A DNA stretch of 64,000 nucleotides from Mycobacterium noviomagense (GTDB lineage Bacteria > Actinomycetota > Actinomycetes > Mycobacteriales > Mycobacteriaceae): contig NZ_AP022583.1 of the NCBI RefSeq assembly GCF_010731635.1, positions 1,054,001 through 1,118,000 on the forward strand. Direction: 5' to 3'. Below are positions 1 through 7,967 of this stretch, one piece after another. The position numbers were made by a program, and so were the translations under genes. Every line of letters begins with the position of its first letter. Within the stretch, counting starts at the first letter, position 1. Below the pieces are notes generated by a model. The model was not told the DNA's origin. It did no database searches and saw nothing but the letters and a program-made list of their open reading frames with translations.

Positions 1-5
1 TGCGC

Positions 6-530
6 GTGGAACCGCTGCCGGCGGATCAGTGGGACGAGGCCGTGCAGCGATCGCTCGCCGAGATGCTCCCAGAGGATCGCCGGAATCCGCGCGATGCCGG
101 CAACCTCCTGGCCACGCTGGCGCGCCATCCGGAGTTGGCGCGCGCGTTTCTTCGATTCGGCGGGTATCTGCTGACCAGATCGACGCTGCCGCCGCGGCTG
201 CGAGAGCAGGTCATCCTGCGGGTCGGGCACCGGCGCGGTTGTGCTTACGAGTGGGAACACCATGTCACGCTCGGCAAGCGGGTGGGGCTCTCCGACGCCG
301 ACATCGCCGCCGCGCAATCGGGCGAGGCGGTCGACGAATTCGACCGCACCCTGCTGCGCGCCGTCGACGAGCTCGACGAGAAGTCCAACCTGTCGGATGC
401 GACCTGGGCCGCGCTCGGCGAGCGGCTCGACGAGCGGCAGCTAATGGACTTGATCTTTACCATCGGCGGCTACACCGCACTGGCGATGGCGCTGAACACT
501 TTTGGCGTTGAAGTGGAACGAGAGAGGTAA
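6..530 (+). CDS. Carboxymuconolactone decarboxylase-like (AhpD fold) protein
   Basis: The 174-residue product resembles the carboxymuconolactone decarboxylase/AhpD-like family: all-helical, with a central segment RVGHRRGCAYEWEHHV around residues 73-88. It keeps one cysteine and the histidine pair, but has Glu where AhpD peroxidases carry the second cysteine of CxxC. That argues for a decarboxylase or lyase-like role rather than a thiol peroxidase. The GTG at 6 is the first start inside the window, so the true start may lie upstream of base 1. It ends 5 bases before the Rieske oxygenase and is probably co-transcribed with it. The substrate is unknown. Confidence 0.8.
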   Translation: MEPLPADQWDEAVQRSLAEMLPEDRRNPRDAGNLLATLARHPELARAFLRFGGYLLTRSTLPPRLREQVILRVGHRRGCAYEWEHHVTLGKRVGLSDADIAAAQSGEAVDEFDRTLLRAVDELDEKSNLSDATWAALGERLDERQLMDLIFTIGGYTALAMALNTFGVEVERER

Positions 531-535
531 CAACC

Positions 536-1816
536 GTGGCGCACTTCCCGAAACCGGCTGCGGGGAGCTGGACAGAGAACTATCCCGAACTTGGCACCGC
601 ACCCGTCGATTACACCGATTCGATCGACCCGGACTTCTTCGAAGCCGAGCGCGAGGCGATCTTCAAGCGGACATGGCTCACCGTCGGCCGCGTCGAGCGG
701 CTCCCGCGCACCGGCAGCTACTTCACCAAGGAGTTGCCCTCGGCCGGCCCCGGGATGTCGGTGGTCGTGGTCAAGACCAAGGACGGGTCGATCAAGGCGT
801 TCCACAACGTGTGCCGCCACCGCGGAAACAAGCTGGTATGGAACGACTATCCGCACGAGGAAACCGCGGGTACGTGCCGGCAGTTCACCTGCAAGTACCA
901 CGCGTGGCGCTACAACCTTGACGGCGAGCTGACGTTCATCCAGCAAGAGGACGAGTTCTTCGAGGTCGACAAAAGCCAGTACGGACTGGTCCCGGTACGT
1001 TGCGAGGTATGGGAGGGGTTCGTCTTCGTCAACCTCGACTCCAACGCGCAACCGCTGCGCGAATACCTCGGCCAATTGGCCAAGGGCATCGAAGGCTACC
1101 CGTTCCACGAGATGACCGAGGTCTACACGTACAAGGCCGAAGTCAACAGCAACTGGAAGCTGTTCATCGACGCGTTCGCCGAGTTCTACCACGCCCCGGT
1201 GCTGCACCAGGGCCAGTACACCAAAGAAGAAGCCGCCAAGATCATCAAGCACGGCTTCGAGGCGCTGTACTACGAACTGGCCAGCCCGCACGCGATGATC
1301 TCCACCTGGGGCGGCCAGGCCCCGCCCCCGGACTTGAACATGGTCAAGCCCATGGACCGGAAGTTGCGCAGCGGGTTGTTCGGTCCCTGGGATAAGCCCG
1401 AGGTCATCGAGAAGCTCGAGCAGCTGCCGCCCGGCGTCAATCCGACCGGCGCCCCGCAGTGGGGTATCGATTCATGGCACTTCTTCCCGAACTTCATGCT
1501 GCTGATCTGGGAGCCCGGCTGGTACCTGACCTACCACTACTGGCCCACCGCCGTCGACAAGCACATCTTCGAGACCAGTTTGTACTTCGTGCCGCCGCGG
1601 AACGCGCGCGAACGGTTGGCCCAGGAGCTGGCCGCGGTGACGTTCAAGGAGTACGCGCTTCAGGATGCCAATACGCTGGAGGCCACCCAGACCATGATCG
1701 GCACCAAAGTGGTCCGCGAATTTCCGCTCTGTGACCAAGAGATCCTGCTGCGCCACCTGCACAAGGTGACCGGAGACTACGTTAAGGAGTACCGCAACAA
1801 TGGCTCTGCCCGCTGA
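536..1816 (+). CDS. Rieske [2Fe-2S] aromatic ring-hydroxylating oxygenase, large subunit
   Basis: This 426-residue protein is a Rieske non-heme iron oxygenase, which inserts oxygen into a ring or side chain using electrons from a separate reductase. The Rieske cluster ligands are visible as C93-x-H95 and C119-x-x-H122. The mononuclear iron site is FAEFYHAPVLH, with H219 and H224, and a later acidic stretch can supply the carboxylate. Its length fits alpha subunits of the phenylpropionate dioxygenase type and is longer than the KshA type. No classical beta subunit follows, although the NTF2-like protein at 3325 has the same general fold as beta subunits. A possible electron donor, the KshB-like reductase, lies at 52262. 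Start GTG. The substrate is not known. Confidence 0.92.
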   Translation: MAHFPKPAAGSWTENYPELGTAPVDYTDSIDPDFFEAEREAIFKRTWLTVGRVERLPRTGSYFTKELPSAGPGMSVVVVKTKDGSIKAFHNVCRHRGNKLVWNDYPHEETAGTCRQFTCKYHAWRYNLDGELTFIQQEDEFFEVDKSQYGLVPVRCEVWEGFVFVNLDSNAQPLREYLGQLAKGIEGYPFHEMTEVYTYKAEVNSNWKLFIDAFAEFYHAPVLHQGQYTKEEAAKIIKHGFEALYYELASPHAMISTWGGQAPPPDLNMVKPMDRKLRSGLFGPWDKPEVIEKLEQLPPGVNPTGAPQWGIDSWHFFPNFMLLIWEPGWYLTYHYWPTAVDKHIFETSLYFVPPRNARERLAQELAAVTFKEYALQDANTLEATQTMIGTKVVREFPLCDQEILLRHLHKVTGDYVKEYRNNGSAR

Positions 1817-2123
1817 ATTCGCCGACCTGGAGCCGTTTTCGGACTGGGATCTGGCCACCGAGCCCGAGCGCTACGCCAAGCGGCTGTCCTCGTCCATGGC
1901 CGAAATGCAGGCGTTCTACGACGCTGCGTTCCCACGCCTGGACGACGCCATCGCCTACTGCGACCAGTTTCCGCTCGACGAGCTGCCCGACGATGCCAGG
2001 TCTTTGATGCACCTGATGCAGTCGCTGATCATGGTGTCGTTCCCGATCGAGGCGTGGAAGCAACCGAGGGTGCCCGACAGCGGCGCCACCTATCTGGACT
2101 GCATCAGGGAACCGGTGATCTGA
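1800..2123 (+). CDS. Conserved small protein of unknown function in the Rieske operon
   Basis: A 107-residue acidic, probably helical protein with no signal peptide, membrane segment or motif that I recognise. It starts with ATG inside the last 17 bases of the Rieske oxygenase gene. A good Shine-Dalgarno AAGGAG lies at 1784-1789, which supports translation and tight coupling to the oxygenase. It is followed 3 bases later by the amidohydrolase. Its position suggests an accessory role for the oxygenase, but this is inference from context only. Confidence 0.7.
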   Translation: MALPAEFADLEPFSDWDLATEPERYAKRLSSSMAEMQAFYDAAFPRLDDAIAYCDQFPLDELPDDARSLMHLMQSLIMVSFPIEAWKQPRVPDSGATYLDCIREPVI

Positions 2124-2126
2124 GAG

Positions 2127-3341
2127 GTGTTGACGCTCAAGGCCGCTGGGCTGCTCGACGTCGACGCGGGCGAGATCGTCCGGCCCGGCATCCTGCGGGT
2201 CGACGGCGACCGGATCGCCGGGGTGGGCGGCAACGTCGACGGTGACGTCATCGACCTCGGCGACCAGATCCTGCTGCCGGGGCTGATGGACATGGAGGTC
2301 AACCTCCTGATGGGCGGGCGCGGGGAGCAACCCGGGCTCTCCCAGGTTCAAGACGACCCCCCGACGCGGCTGCTGCGAGCCGTCGGTAATGCCCGCCGCA
2401 CGCTGCGTGCCGGATTCACCACGGTGCGCAACCTCGGGCTGTTCGTCAAGACCGGCGGTTATCTGCTCGACGTCGCACTGGGCAAAGCGATCGACGCCGG
2501 CTGGATCGACGGCCCGCGGGTGGTGCCGGCCGGTCATGCGATCACCCCGACCGGCGGGCACTTGGACCCCACCATGTTTCAGGCTCTCGCGCCGGGCGTA
2601 CTGCCGCTCACGGTCGAAGAAGGCATCGCCAACGGGATCGACGAAGTGCGCAAAGCGGTGCGCTACCAGATCAAGCACGGCGCCCAGCTGATCAAAGTGT
2701 GCGCATCCGGCGGCGTCATGTCGTTGACCGGACCGCCTGGCGCCCAACACTATTCGGACGACGAGCTATGTGCCATCGTCGACGAGGCACATCGGCGCGG
2801 CCTGCGCGTCGCCGCGCACACACACGGTGCCGACGCGGTCAAGCACGTGGTGGCCGCGGGTATCGATTGCATCGAGCACGGTTTCCTGGTCGACGACGAG
2901 GCGATCGCGTTGATGGTGGAGCGCGGAACGTTTTTGGTGACGACGCGGCGGCTCGCCGACGCGATGGACGTCTCGCACGCGCCGCCCGCGCTGCAAGCCA
3001 AGGCCGCCGAGATGTTTCCCCGCGCACGCAAGTCGATCGTGGCCGCCTACGAGGCCGGGGTCAAGATCGCAGTCGGCACGGACGCGCCAGCAATACCCCA
3101 TGGCCGCAACGCCGACGAGCTGGTGACGCTGGTTGAGCTCGGGCTGCCGACGGTGGCGGTACTGCGCGCAGCGACGGTCACCGCCGCGGAGCTCATCGAC
3201 GTCACCGACCGCGGCCGGCTGGCCGAGGGCTTACTCGCCGACGTCATCGCGGTGCCGGGAAATCCGTTGGAAGACATCACCGTTACCCGCAACGTGCAGT
3301 TCGTCATGAAAGGCGGCAAGGTGTATGCCAACAAGAACTGA
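2127..3341 (+). CDS. Amidohydrolase-superfamily protein with altered metal motif
   Basis: The 404-residue protein has the composite layout of imidazolonepropionase or Xaa-Pro-dipeptidase-like amidohydrolases: an N-terminal beta domain, then a TIM barrel. K190 (QLIKVCASGG), H231/H233 (AAHTHG), H251 (CIEHG) and D319 (AVGTDAP) match the bridging lysine, metal histidines and catalytic aspartate of the family. The usual HxH after the first strand is replaced by E57-V-N59 (GLMDMEVNLL), so a canonical binuclear site is unlikely. The start is uncertain: GTG 2127 lies directly on the GAGAGG that would serve as ribosome site, and TTG 2130 is the next option. It overlaps the following NTF2-like gene by 17 bases. 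Confidence 0.85.
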   Translation: MLTLKAAGLLDVDAGEIVRPGILRVDGDRIAGVGGNVDGDVIDLGDQILLPGLMDMEVNLLMGGRGEQPGLSQVQDDPPTRLLRAVGNARRTLRAGFTTVRNLGLFVKTGGYLLDVALGKAIDAGWIDGPRVVPAGHAITPTGGHLDPTMFQALAPGVLPLTVEEGIANGIDEVRKAVRYQIKHGAQLIKVCASGGVMSLTGPPGAQHYSDDELCAIVDEAHRRGLRVAAHTHGADAVKHVVAAGIDCIEHGFLVDDEAIALMVERGTFLVTTRRLADAMDVSHAPPALQAKAAEMFPRARKSIVAAYEAGVKIAVGTDAPAIPHGRNADELVTLVELGLPTVAVLRAATVTAAELIDVTDRGRLAEGLLADVIAVPGNPLEDITVTRNVQFVMKGGKVYANKN

Positions 3342-3747
3342 CGACCTCGTCGAGATCCAGCAGCTGCTTGCCCGGTACGCGGTCACCATCACCCAAGAAG
3401 ACATCGACGGACTGCTCGAGGTGTTCACACCGGACGGCACCTACAGCGCATTCGGGGAGACCTACCACCTCGACAAGTTCCCGGAGTTGGTCGCGGCCGC
3501 GCCGAAAGGATTGTTCCTCACCGGAACAGCGTTGGTCGACCTCGATGGCGACACCGCGAAAGGCACCCAACCACTGTGCTTCATCGAGCACGCCACCCAC
3601 GACATGCGCATCGGCTACTACCGCGACACCTATGTCCGCACCGCCGACGGCTGGCGACTGAAAACCCGTGCCATGACCTTCATCCGTCGCAGCGGCGCCC
3701 ACGACTCCGGGCGCCCCCACGCAGTCGGGCGCCCGTCGTCGACATGA
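3325..3747 (+). CDS. SnoaL/NTF2-like domain protein
   Basis: A 140-residue single-domain protein with the pattern of the SnoaL-like/NTF2 superfamily: an N-terminal helix (EIQQLLARYAVTI), a DGLLEVFTPDGTY segment, then beta strands ending in DTYVRTADGWRLKTR. Members are cyclases, isomerases, dehydratases or small subunits of ring-hydroxylating oxygenases. The catalytic type cannot be told from sequence alone. The tail after about residue 122 is low-complexity. It overlaps the amidohydrolase upstream and the acyl-CoA dehydrogenase downstream (ATGA at 3744-3747), so it belongs to the same operon. Confidence 0.8.
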   Translation: MPTRTDDLVEIQQLLARYAVTITQEDIDGLLEVFTPDGTYSAFGETYHLDKFPELVAAAPKGLFLTGTALVDLDGDTAKGTQPLCFIEHATHDMRIGYYRDTYVRTADGWRLKTRAMTFIRRSGAHDSGRPHAVGRPSST

Positions 3748-4841
3748 ACGTCGAGCAGTTCCGGGCGGATCTGCGTGCGTGGCTCGACGACCACGACCTG
3801 ACACCGGGGCCGGATCATTCGCTCGAAGGCCATATGCGCCAACTCGCCCGCGTACACGGTGCGCTCTATGACGCCGGGTGGATGCGCTACGGCTGGCCGG
3901 TCGACGTCGGCGGATTGGGCGGGCGCCCGATACTGCGGGCGATCGTCGGAGAGGAAGTCGTCGGCCGCGGTCTGGCCGAGCCGGGCCCGTACTCGATGGT
4001 CGAGGTGCTCGCGCCCACGATGATCGACTACGCGCCAGCGGAACTCGCCGCCGAAATGGTGCCACGTCTTCTGAGCGGTCGCGAGCTTTGGTGTCAGGGC
4101 TTTTCCGAACCTGGTTCGGGCAGCGACCTGGCATCGCTGTCCACCCGTGCTAAGCCGCGTGGCAACAAGGGGGAAGACTGGATCGTCAAGGGCCAGAAGG
4201 TCTGGACGAGCTTCGCGCAGTACTCGGCCCGGTGCGTGCTTCTGACCCGCACCGCACCGGGCCACGATGGGATCACGGCATTCTTCGTCGACATGGACAC
4301 GCCCGGTATCACCGTTCGGCCGTTGCGCACCATGCACGACGTCGACGAATTCTGCGAGGTGTATTTCGACGACGTGGTGATCCCGGCTAGCCGCATGCTG
4401 GGCAAGCCGGGAGACGGCTGGCGGCTGGCGATGGACCTGTTGCCCTACGAGCGCTCGACATGCTTTTGGCAGCGGATCGCTTACCTGTATTCACGATTCG
4501 ATCGACTCATCGCCGAAGTGAACGACCCCGACGACTATGACCTCGGATCGGCATATCTGGCGCTGCACATGCTGCGCTGCCGATCACGCGCAACGCTGCA
4601 TCGGCTGGCCGACGGCGAGCGGCTGGGTCCGGAGACCTCGATCGACAAGGTGCTGTTGGCCACCGCGGAGCAACGGTTATATGACACCGCGCGCGATCTG
4701 CTGCCCGGTGTCATCGAGCTCGACGACACCTCGTGGCGGACGGAGTTTTTGTACTCGCGCGCCGCGACCATCTATGGCGGCACCGTCGAGATCCAGCGCA
4801 ATATTATCGCGCGCCGGCTGTTGGACTTGGGCAAGGAGTGA
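3744..4841 (+). CDS. Acyl-CoA dehydrogenase, larger subunit of a paired (alpha2beta2-type) enzyme
   Basis: A FAD-dependent acyl-CoA dehydrogenase of 365 residues. Family motifs are CQGFSEPGSGSDLASL (flavin and substrate region), VKGQKVWTSFAQ, and the C-terminal IYGGTVEIQRNIIARRLL. The MCAD-type glutamate of YEGT is glycine here, so the base must sit elsewhere, as in the mycobacterial heterotetrameric FadE enzymes. I chose ATG 3744, which overlaps the previous stop by four bases. The open frame upstream to 3576 lies within the NTF2-like gene. It is followed immediately by a second, shorter dehydrogenase gene, which supports a two-gene dehydrogenase comparable in kind to ChsE (FadE28-FadE29). 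Confidence 0.92.
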   Translation: MNVEQFRADLRAWLDDHDLTPGPDHSLEGHMRQLARVHGALYDAGWMRYGWPVDVGGLGGRPILRAIVGEEVVGRGLAEPGPYSMVEVLAPTMIDYAPAELAAEMVPRLLSGRELWCQGFSEPGSGSDLASLSTRAKPRGNKGEDWIVKGQKVWTSFAQYSARCVLLTRTAPGHDGITAFFVDMDTPGITVRPLRTMHDVDEFCEVYFDDVVIPASRMLGKPGDGWRLAMDLLPYERSTCFWQRIAYLYSRFDRLIAEVNDPDDYDLGSAYLALHMLRCRSRATLHRLADGERLGPETSIDKVLLATAEQRLYDTARDLLPGVIELDDTSWRTEFLYSRAATIYGGTVEIQRNIIARRLLDLGKE

Positions 4842-4843
4842 GT

Positions 4844-5626
4844 GTGGACACAGAGTCCCTGCAGCTGCTCGAGGATGCGCTACGCAAGACGATGACCGCA
4901 GTGTCGGGCCGGCAGCTCGACGAGGCGCTGGCCGAACTCGGCTGGCTCGACATGCTGGCCGAAATGCCGGACACCGCTATCCCCTTGGTATTCCGTCTAC
5001 TTGGTGAGACCGGTGCCCATGCGCCGGTGATCAACGACGTCGTACTGGGTGCCGCTGGAGGCGAGGGTGGTGGCACCGTGCCGCTGCCGTTCGCGGGCGG
5101 TTCGTGGGTGGTCTGGGACCGCACAGACGAGGCGGGCACGACGTTGGGCGGTGACCTTCCGATTCACCGTGTGTCCGTGGGCGACCCGGTGCGACTGGCC
5201 GCGGGCCGGCGCGCACTGGGCTGGTGGTTGGTGGGCAGCAGTCGAGCGATGCTTGCACTGGCACGCCGGCATGCCCTCGACCGCATCCAATTCGGCCGGC
5301 CCGTCGCATCCTTTCAGGCGATTCGGCACCGGCTGGCCGAGACCTTGGTCGCCGTCGAAGGCGCGGAGGCCACGCTGCAAGCACCCTCCGATGACCTCGG
5401 CTGCCTGCTGGCGAAGGCCGCGGCCGGCCAGGCCGCGTTGACCACGGCACGGCACTGCCAGCAGGTGCTCGGCGGAATCGGCTTTACCGCCGAACACGAA
5501 CTGCACCGGCACGTGAAGCGAGTTTTGGTCCTCGACGCAATGCTGGGCAGCGCAAGGGAGTTGACCCGAGAGGCTGGAGGCTTGTTGCGGGTGAAAGGTT
5601 TTGCCCCGCGGCTGGCGCAGCTGTGA
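4844..5626 (+). CDS. Acyl-CoA dehydrogenase, smaller partner subunit
   Basis: This 260-residue protein keeps the C-terminal acyl-CoA dehydrogenase domain (RIQFGRPVASFQAIRHRLAE and LGGIGFTAEHELHRHVKR) but has a shortened, divergent N-terminal part. It is typical of the second subunit of alpha2beta2 mycobacterial enzymes. GTG 4844 is preferred because AAGGAG at 4833-4838 sits five bases ahead; GTG 4838 is an alternative. It starts 2 bases after the stop of the upstream dehydrogenase and closes the plus-strand operon that began with the Rieske oxygenase. On its own it would be unlikely to act as a complete dehydrogenase. Confidence 0.88.
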   Translation: MDTESLQLLEDALRKTMTAVSGRQLDEALAELGWLDMLAEMPDTAIPLVFRLLGETGAHAPVINDVVLGAAGGEGGGTVPLPFAGGSWVVWDRTDEAGTTLGGDLPIHRVSVGDPVRLAAGRRALGWWLVGSSRAMLALARRHALDRIQFGRPVASFQAIRHRLAETLVAVEGAEATLQAPSDDLGCLLAKAAAGQAALTTARHCQQVLGGIGFTAEHELHRHVKRVLVLDAMLGSARELTREAGGLLRVKGFAPRLAQL

Positions 5627-5633
5627 ACCTTCG

Positions 5634-5693
5634 GCGAGCAGACACATAAGTCCCCGATTTCGCTGTGGAATAGGAGCTTTTGCGTCTGCTCGC
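5634..5693. repeat. Palindromic intergenic element between convergent genes
   Basis: Two 10-base arms, GCGAGCAGAC (5634-5643) and GTCTGCTCGC (5684-5693), form a perfect inverted repeat. The similarity extends to about 20 bases per arm with a few mismatches. The element fills the 73-base gap between convergent genes ending at 5626 and 5700, so it may act as a bidirectional terminator. No clear T-tract follows. Confidence 0.7.
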
Positions 5694-5699
5694 GCCTGA

Positions 5700-6872
5700 T
5701 TACCGAGGCAACCCCAGAACTCGTTCGGCGATGATGTTGCGCTGGATCTCCGACGTGCCACCGGCGATGGTGCCGGCGAAACTGCGGAAGTAGCGATCGA
5801 ACCAGCTTCCGTAGTGGGCGTCGAGGTTCAGCGGCGCGACCGGTCCCGTCACTGCCGGGTGCACGAGACCGTCGGAACCCGTCGCGTTCAGCGCATGCTC
5901 GGATGCGCTTTGCACCGCTTCGGATCCGAGCAATTTCAGCACCGACAGCGAGGGCACGTCTTCCTCGCCGCGGTCGGCACGCGCCAGCGCAGCTGACCCG
6001 AGCAGCTGCAACGCGTAGGTATCCATGACCAGGGTGGCGTAGTGGTCGCGGTCGAGCACCTGCGACGGGCGGAAATCGACGACGAGTTCTCGCAGCCGGT
6101 CGGCATATCCCATCCACAGCATGGTGCGTTCATGTCCCAGCGAACCGGTTGCCACCTGCCACCCTTGGTTCAGCCGGCCCACCAGATTCTCGGCGGGCAC
6201 TCGCACATCGGTGAAAAAAACCTGGTTGAAATCCACGTCGTTGGCCTCAGATGCCGAGGCGAAGGGCCGGCGCACCACGCCCGGGGTGTCCGTCGGGATC
6301 AACAGTGCGCTAATCCCCTTGTGTTTCGACGCATCTGGATCGGTACGCACGAACGTCAACAACACGTCGGCGTCATGCGCACCGGACGTCCATACCTTCT
6401 GACCGTTGACCACAAAGTGGTCACCGTCGAGCACCGCTCGGGTCCGCAGCGACGCGAGGTCCGAACCGGCCCCCGGTTCGCTCATGCCCAACGATGCGGT
6501 TATCTCGGCCCGGAGAATCGGCACTGCCCAGCGCTGCTTTTGCTCCGGCGTCCCGAACGACAACACCGATGCGGCAATAATGCCTACGCCCTGCGGATTG
6601 AAACTGAGGTGGATTCGTCGCCGCGCCAATTCGTCAGCATGCACATACTGCTGCAATATCGACGCATTGCGGCCGCCGAACTCCGGCGGATTACCGGGCA
6701 GCAACCATCCGCGGTCGAACAACAGCCGCTGCCAGCGCCGTGCCCACGCCGGGATGTCCGAGCACGAGCGCGGCCGCTGGACGGCTTGTGCTTCGTCGGG
6801 CAGATTCTCGTCGAGAAATGCGACGAACTCCGCGCGGAAAGCCTCGACCTCGGCATCAAAGGTCAGTTGCAT
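5700..6872 (-). CDS. Acyl-CoA dehydrogenase (FadE family)
   Basis: A 390-residue single-gene acyl-CoA dehydrogenase. Visible motifs are LGMSEPGAGSDLASLRTRA, VVNGQKVWTSGAHDAD, the FAD-region GSLGHERTM, and the C-terminal IAGGTSEIQRNIIAERVLG. I chose ATG 6872 because GAGGAG lies five bases before it; an in-frame ATG at 6908 lacks such a site. It stands divergent from the TetR gene starting at 7069. The palindrome GAGAATACTATTCTC lies between them, so repression by that regulator is likely. The Glu of YEGT is replaced by Gly, as in many mycobacterial FadE proteins. The substrate is unknown. Confidence 0.92.
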   Translation of the reverse strand: MQLTFDAEVEAFRAEFVAFLDENLPDEAQAVQRPRSCSDIPAWARRWQRLLFDRGWLLPGNPPEFGGRNASILQQYVHADELARRRIHLSFNPQGVGIIAASVLSFGTPEQKQRWAVPILRAEITASLGMSEPGAGSDLASLRTRAVLDGDHFVVNGQKVWTSGAHDADVLLTFVRTDPDASKHKGISALLIPTDTPGVVRRPFASASEANDVDFNQVFFTDVRVPAENLVGRLNQGWQVATGSLGHERTMLWMGYADRLRELVVDFRPSQVLDRDHYATLVMDTYALQLLGSAALARADRGEEDVPSLSVLKLLGSEAVQSASEHALNATGSDGLVHPAVTGPVAPLNLDAHYGSWFDRYFRSFAGTIAGGTSEIQRNIIAERVLGLPR

Positions 6873-6931
6873 GGATACTCCTCGCCGGCGGCGTCCCACT
6901 ATCGGCATTACGCTTCCCCGGACGCAGGCAA

Positions 6932-6946
6932 GAGAATACTATTCTC
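6932..6946. promoter_or_regulatory. Operator-like palindrome GAGAATACTATTCTC
   Basis: A perfect 7-1-7 inverted repeat in the divergent promoter region between the acyl-CoA dehydrogenase (start 6872) and the TetR regulator. The same palindrome recurs at 52212-52226 and, with one mismatch, at 46980-46994. Both of those are also divergent promoters of lipid-oxidation genes. It is probably the binding site of the adjacent TetR protein (inference). Confidence 0.8.
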
Positions 6947-7068
6947 ACGATAGGAAAGTTACAATCTCAGACACGGCGTCTGTGAGGGGGTCTACAAGAC
7001 CGATGGCACGGCGTTCTCCTGTACAGTTCAATCATGTTCTCCCCTCGCGGCAATCAACCGAGGCGCCC

Positions 7069-7734
7069 GTGACCAGCCCCAGCGAGGAGCCGGCCTGGAA
7101 GCAGCGCGCGGTCGAGCGCTCCATCAAGACGGCCAAGCTGCGTGCAGCGCAGCGTGTGCAACGGTTCCTCGACGCCGCGCAGGCCATCATTATCGAAAAG
7201 GGCAGCACCGACTTCACGGTCCAAGAGGTTGTCGACCGCTCGCGTCAGTCATTGCGGAGCTTCTACCTGCAGTTCGACGGTAAGCATGAGTTGCTGCTTG
7301 CCCTGTTCGAGGATGCGCTGAGCCGGTCAGCCGATCAGATCCGGGCGGCCACCGCAGGGTATTCCGATCCGTTGGAGCGATTGAAAGTCGCTGTCCAGCT
7401 GCTGTTCGAGGCGTCGCGTCCGGACCCCACCGCAAAGCGGCCGCTGTTCACCGACTTCGCACCTCGTTTGCTGGTTTCCCATCCCGCCGAGGTGAAGGTG
7501 GCCCACGCGCCGCTTCTGGCGTTGCTTACCGAACTGATGGAGGAGGCGGCTGCAGCCGGTCAGTTGCGTGCCGAGATCAATCCCAGGCGGATGGCCGCGA
7601 TGACGATGCAGACGGTCATGTTCATCGCACAGTCCAGCGGCGGCGCCGACGACGCGACGGTTCATCCCATCACCGCCGACGAGGTGTGGGATTTCTGCTC
7701 GCGCGGGTTCGTCAGCGACAAGGGCGAGAATTAG
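7069..7734 (+). CDS. TetR-family transcriptional regulator
   Basis: A 221-residue repressor with a TetR helix-turn-helix at about residues 30-75: RFLDAAQAIIIEKGSTDFTV, then VVDRSRQSLRSFYLQFDGKHEL. The rest is a helical ligand-binding domain. GTG 7069 has a GAGG six bases ahead. ATG 7003, with a more distant GAGGGGG, would give 243 residues and cannot be excluded. It is divergent from the acyl-CoA dehydrogenase at 5700, with a palindromic operator in between. Repeats of that operator at 47.0 and 52.2 kb suggest that it controls several beta-oxidation genes. The ligand is probably an acyl-CoA (inference). Confidence 0.9.
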   Translation: MTSPSEEPAWKQRAVERSIKTAKLRAAQRVQRFLDAAQAIIIEKGSTDFTVQEVVDRSRQSLRSFYLQFDGKHELLLALFEDALSRSADQIRAATAGYSDPLERLKVAVQLLFEASRPDPTAKRPLFTDFAPRLLVSHPAEVKVAHAPLLALLTELMEEAAAAGQLRAEINPRRMAAMTMQTVMFIAQSSGGADDATVHPITADEVWDFCSRGFVSDKGEN

Positions 7735-7827
7735 ATTACCGCCTGCCGGTAACGCATCATCGCCTGCGGGGCATGGCCGGCCGGACTGTTCTTACCAAAC
7801 CGAATCTGTTCGAATATCGCACGAATT

Positions 7828-7853
7828 GAGAATTGGATTCTTGAAAATCAAGA
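7828..7853. promoter_or_regulatory. Inverted repeats upstream of the P450 operon
   Basis: Two overlapping dyads lie about 115-140 bases before the P450 start. GAGAATTGGATTCTT (7828-7842) matches 11 of 14 informative positions of the GAGAATAnTATTCTC operator. TCTTGA-AAA-TCAAGA (7839-7853) is a perfect 6-3-6 inverted repeat. A TTGACA hexamer follows at 7882-7887, but no convincing -10 box is seen. This is a possible regulator site, less certain than the three exact ones. Confidence 0.4.
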
Positions 7854-7967
7854 GTGCGAAGTAGCATAAATGTATCCGGCGTTGACACTGGTGAAGTCGG
7901 ATGACACAGTTCACTTGCGACAGCTTGTGACCTGGCCACAACTTGGTTTCGGCGAGAGGCGATATCG

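Noticed and set aside
470..1291. Long open reading frame antisense to the Rieske oxygenase
   Set aside because: Its protein has no recognisable motif and lies wholly on the complement of a well-supported gene. GC-rich codon use commonly keeps such frames open. The same applies to antisense frames at 1782-2750, 7911-9623, 54621-55892 and 55796-57340.
7069..7734. Identification of the TetR protein as KstR or KstR2
   Set aside because: The nearby palindrome does not match the KstR or KstR2 binding motifs as I know them, and the N-terminal sequence differs.
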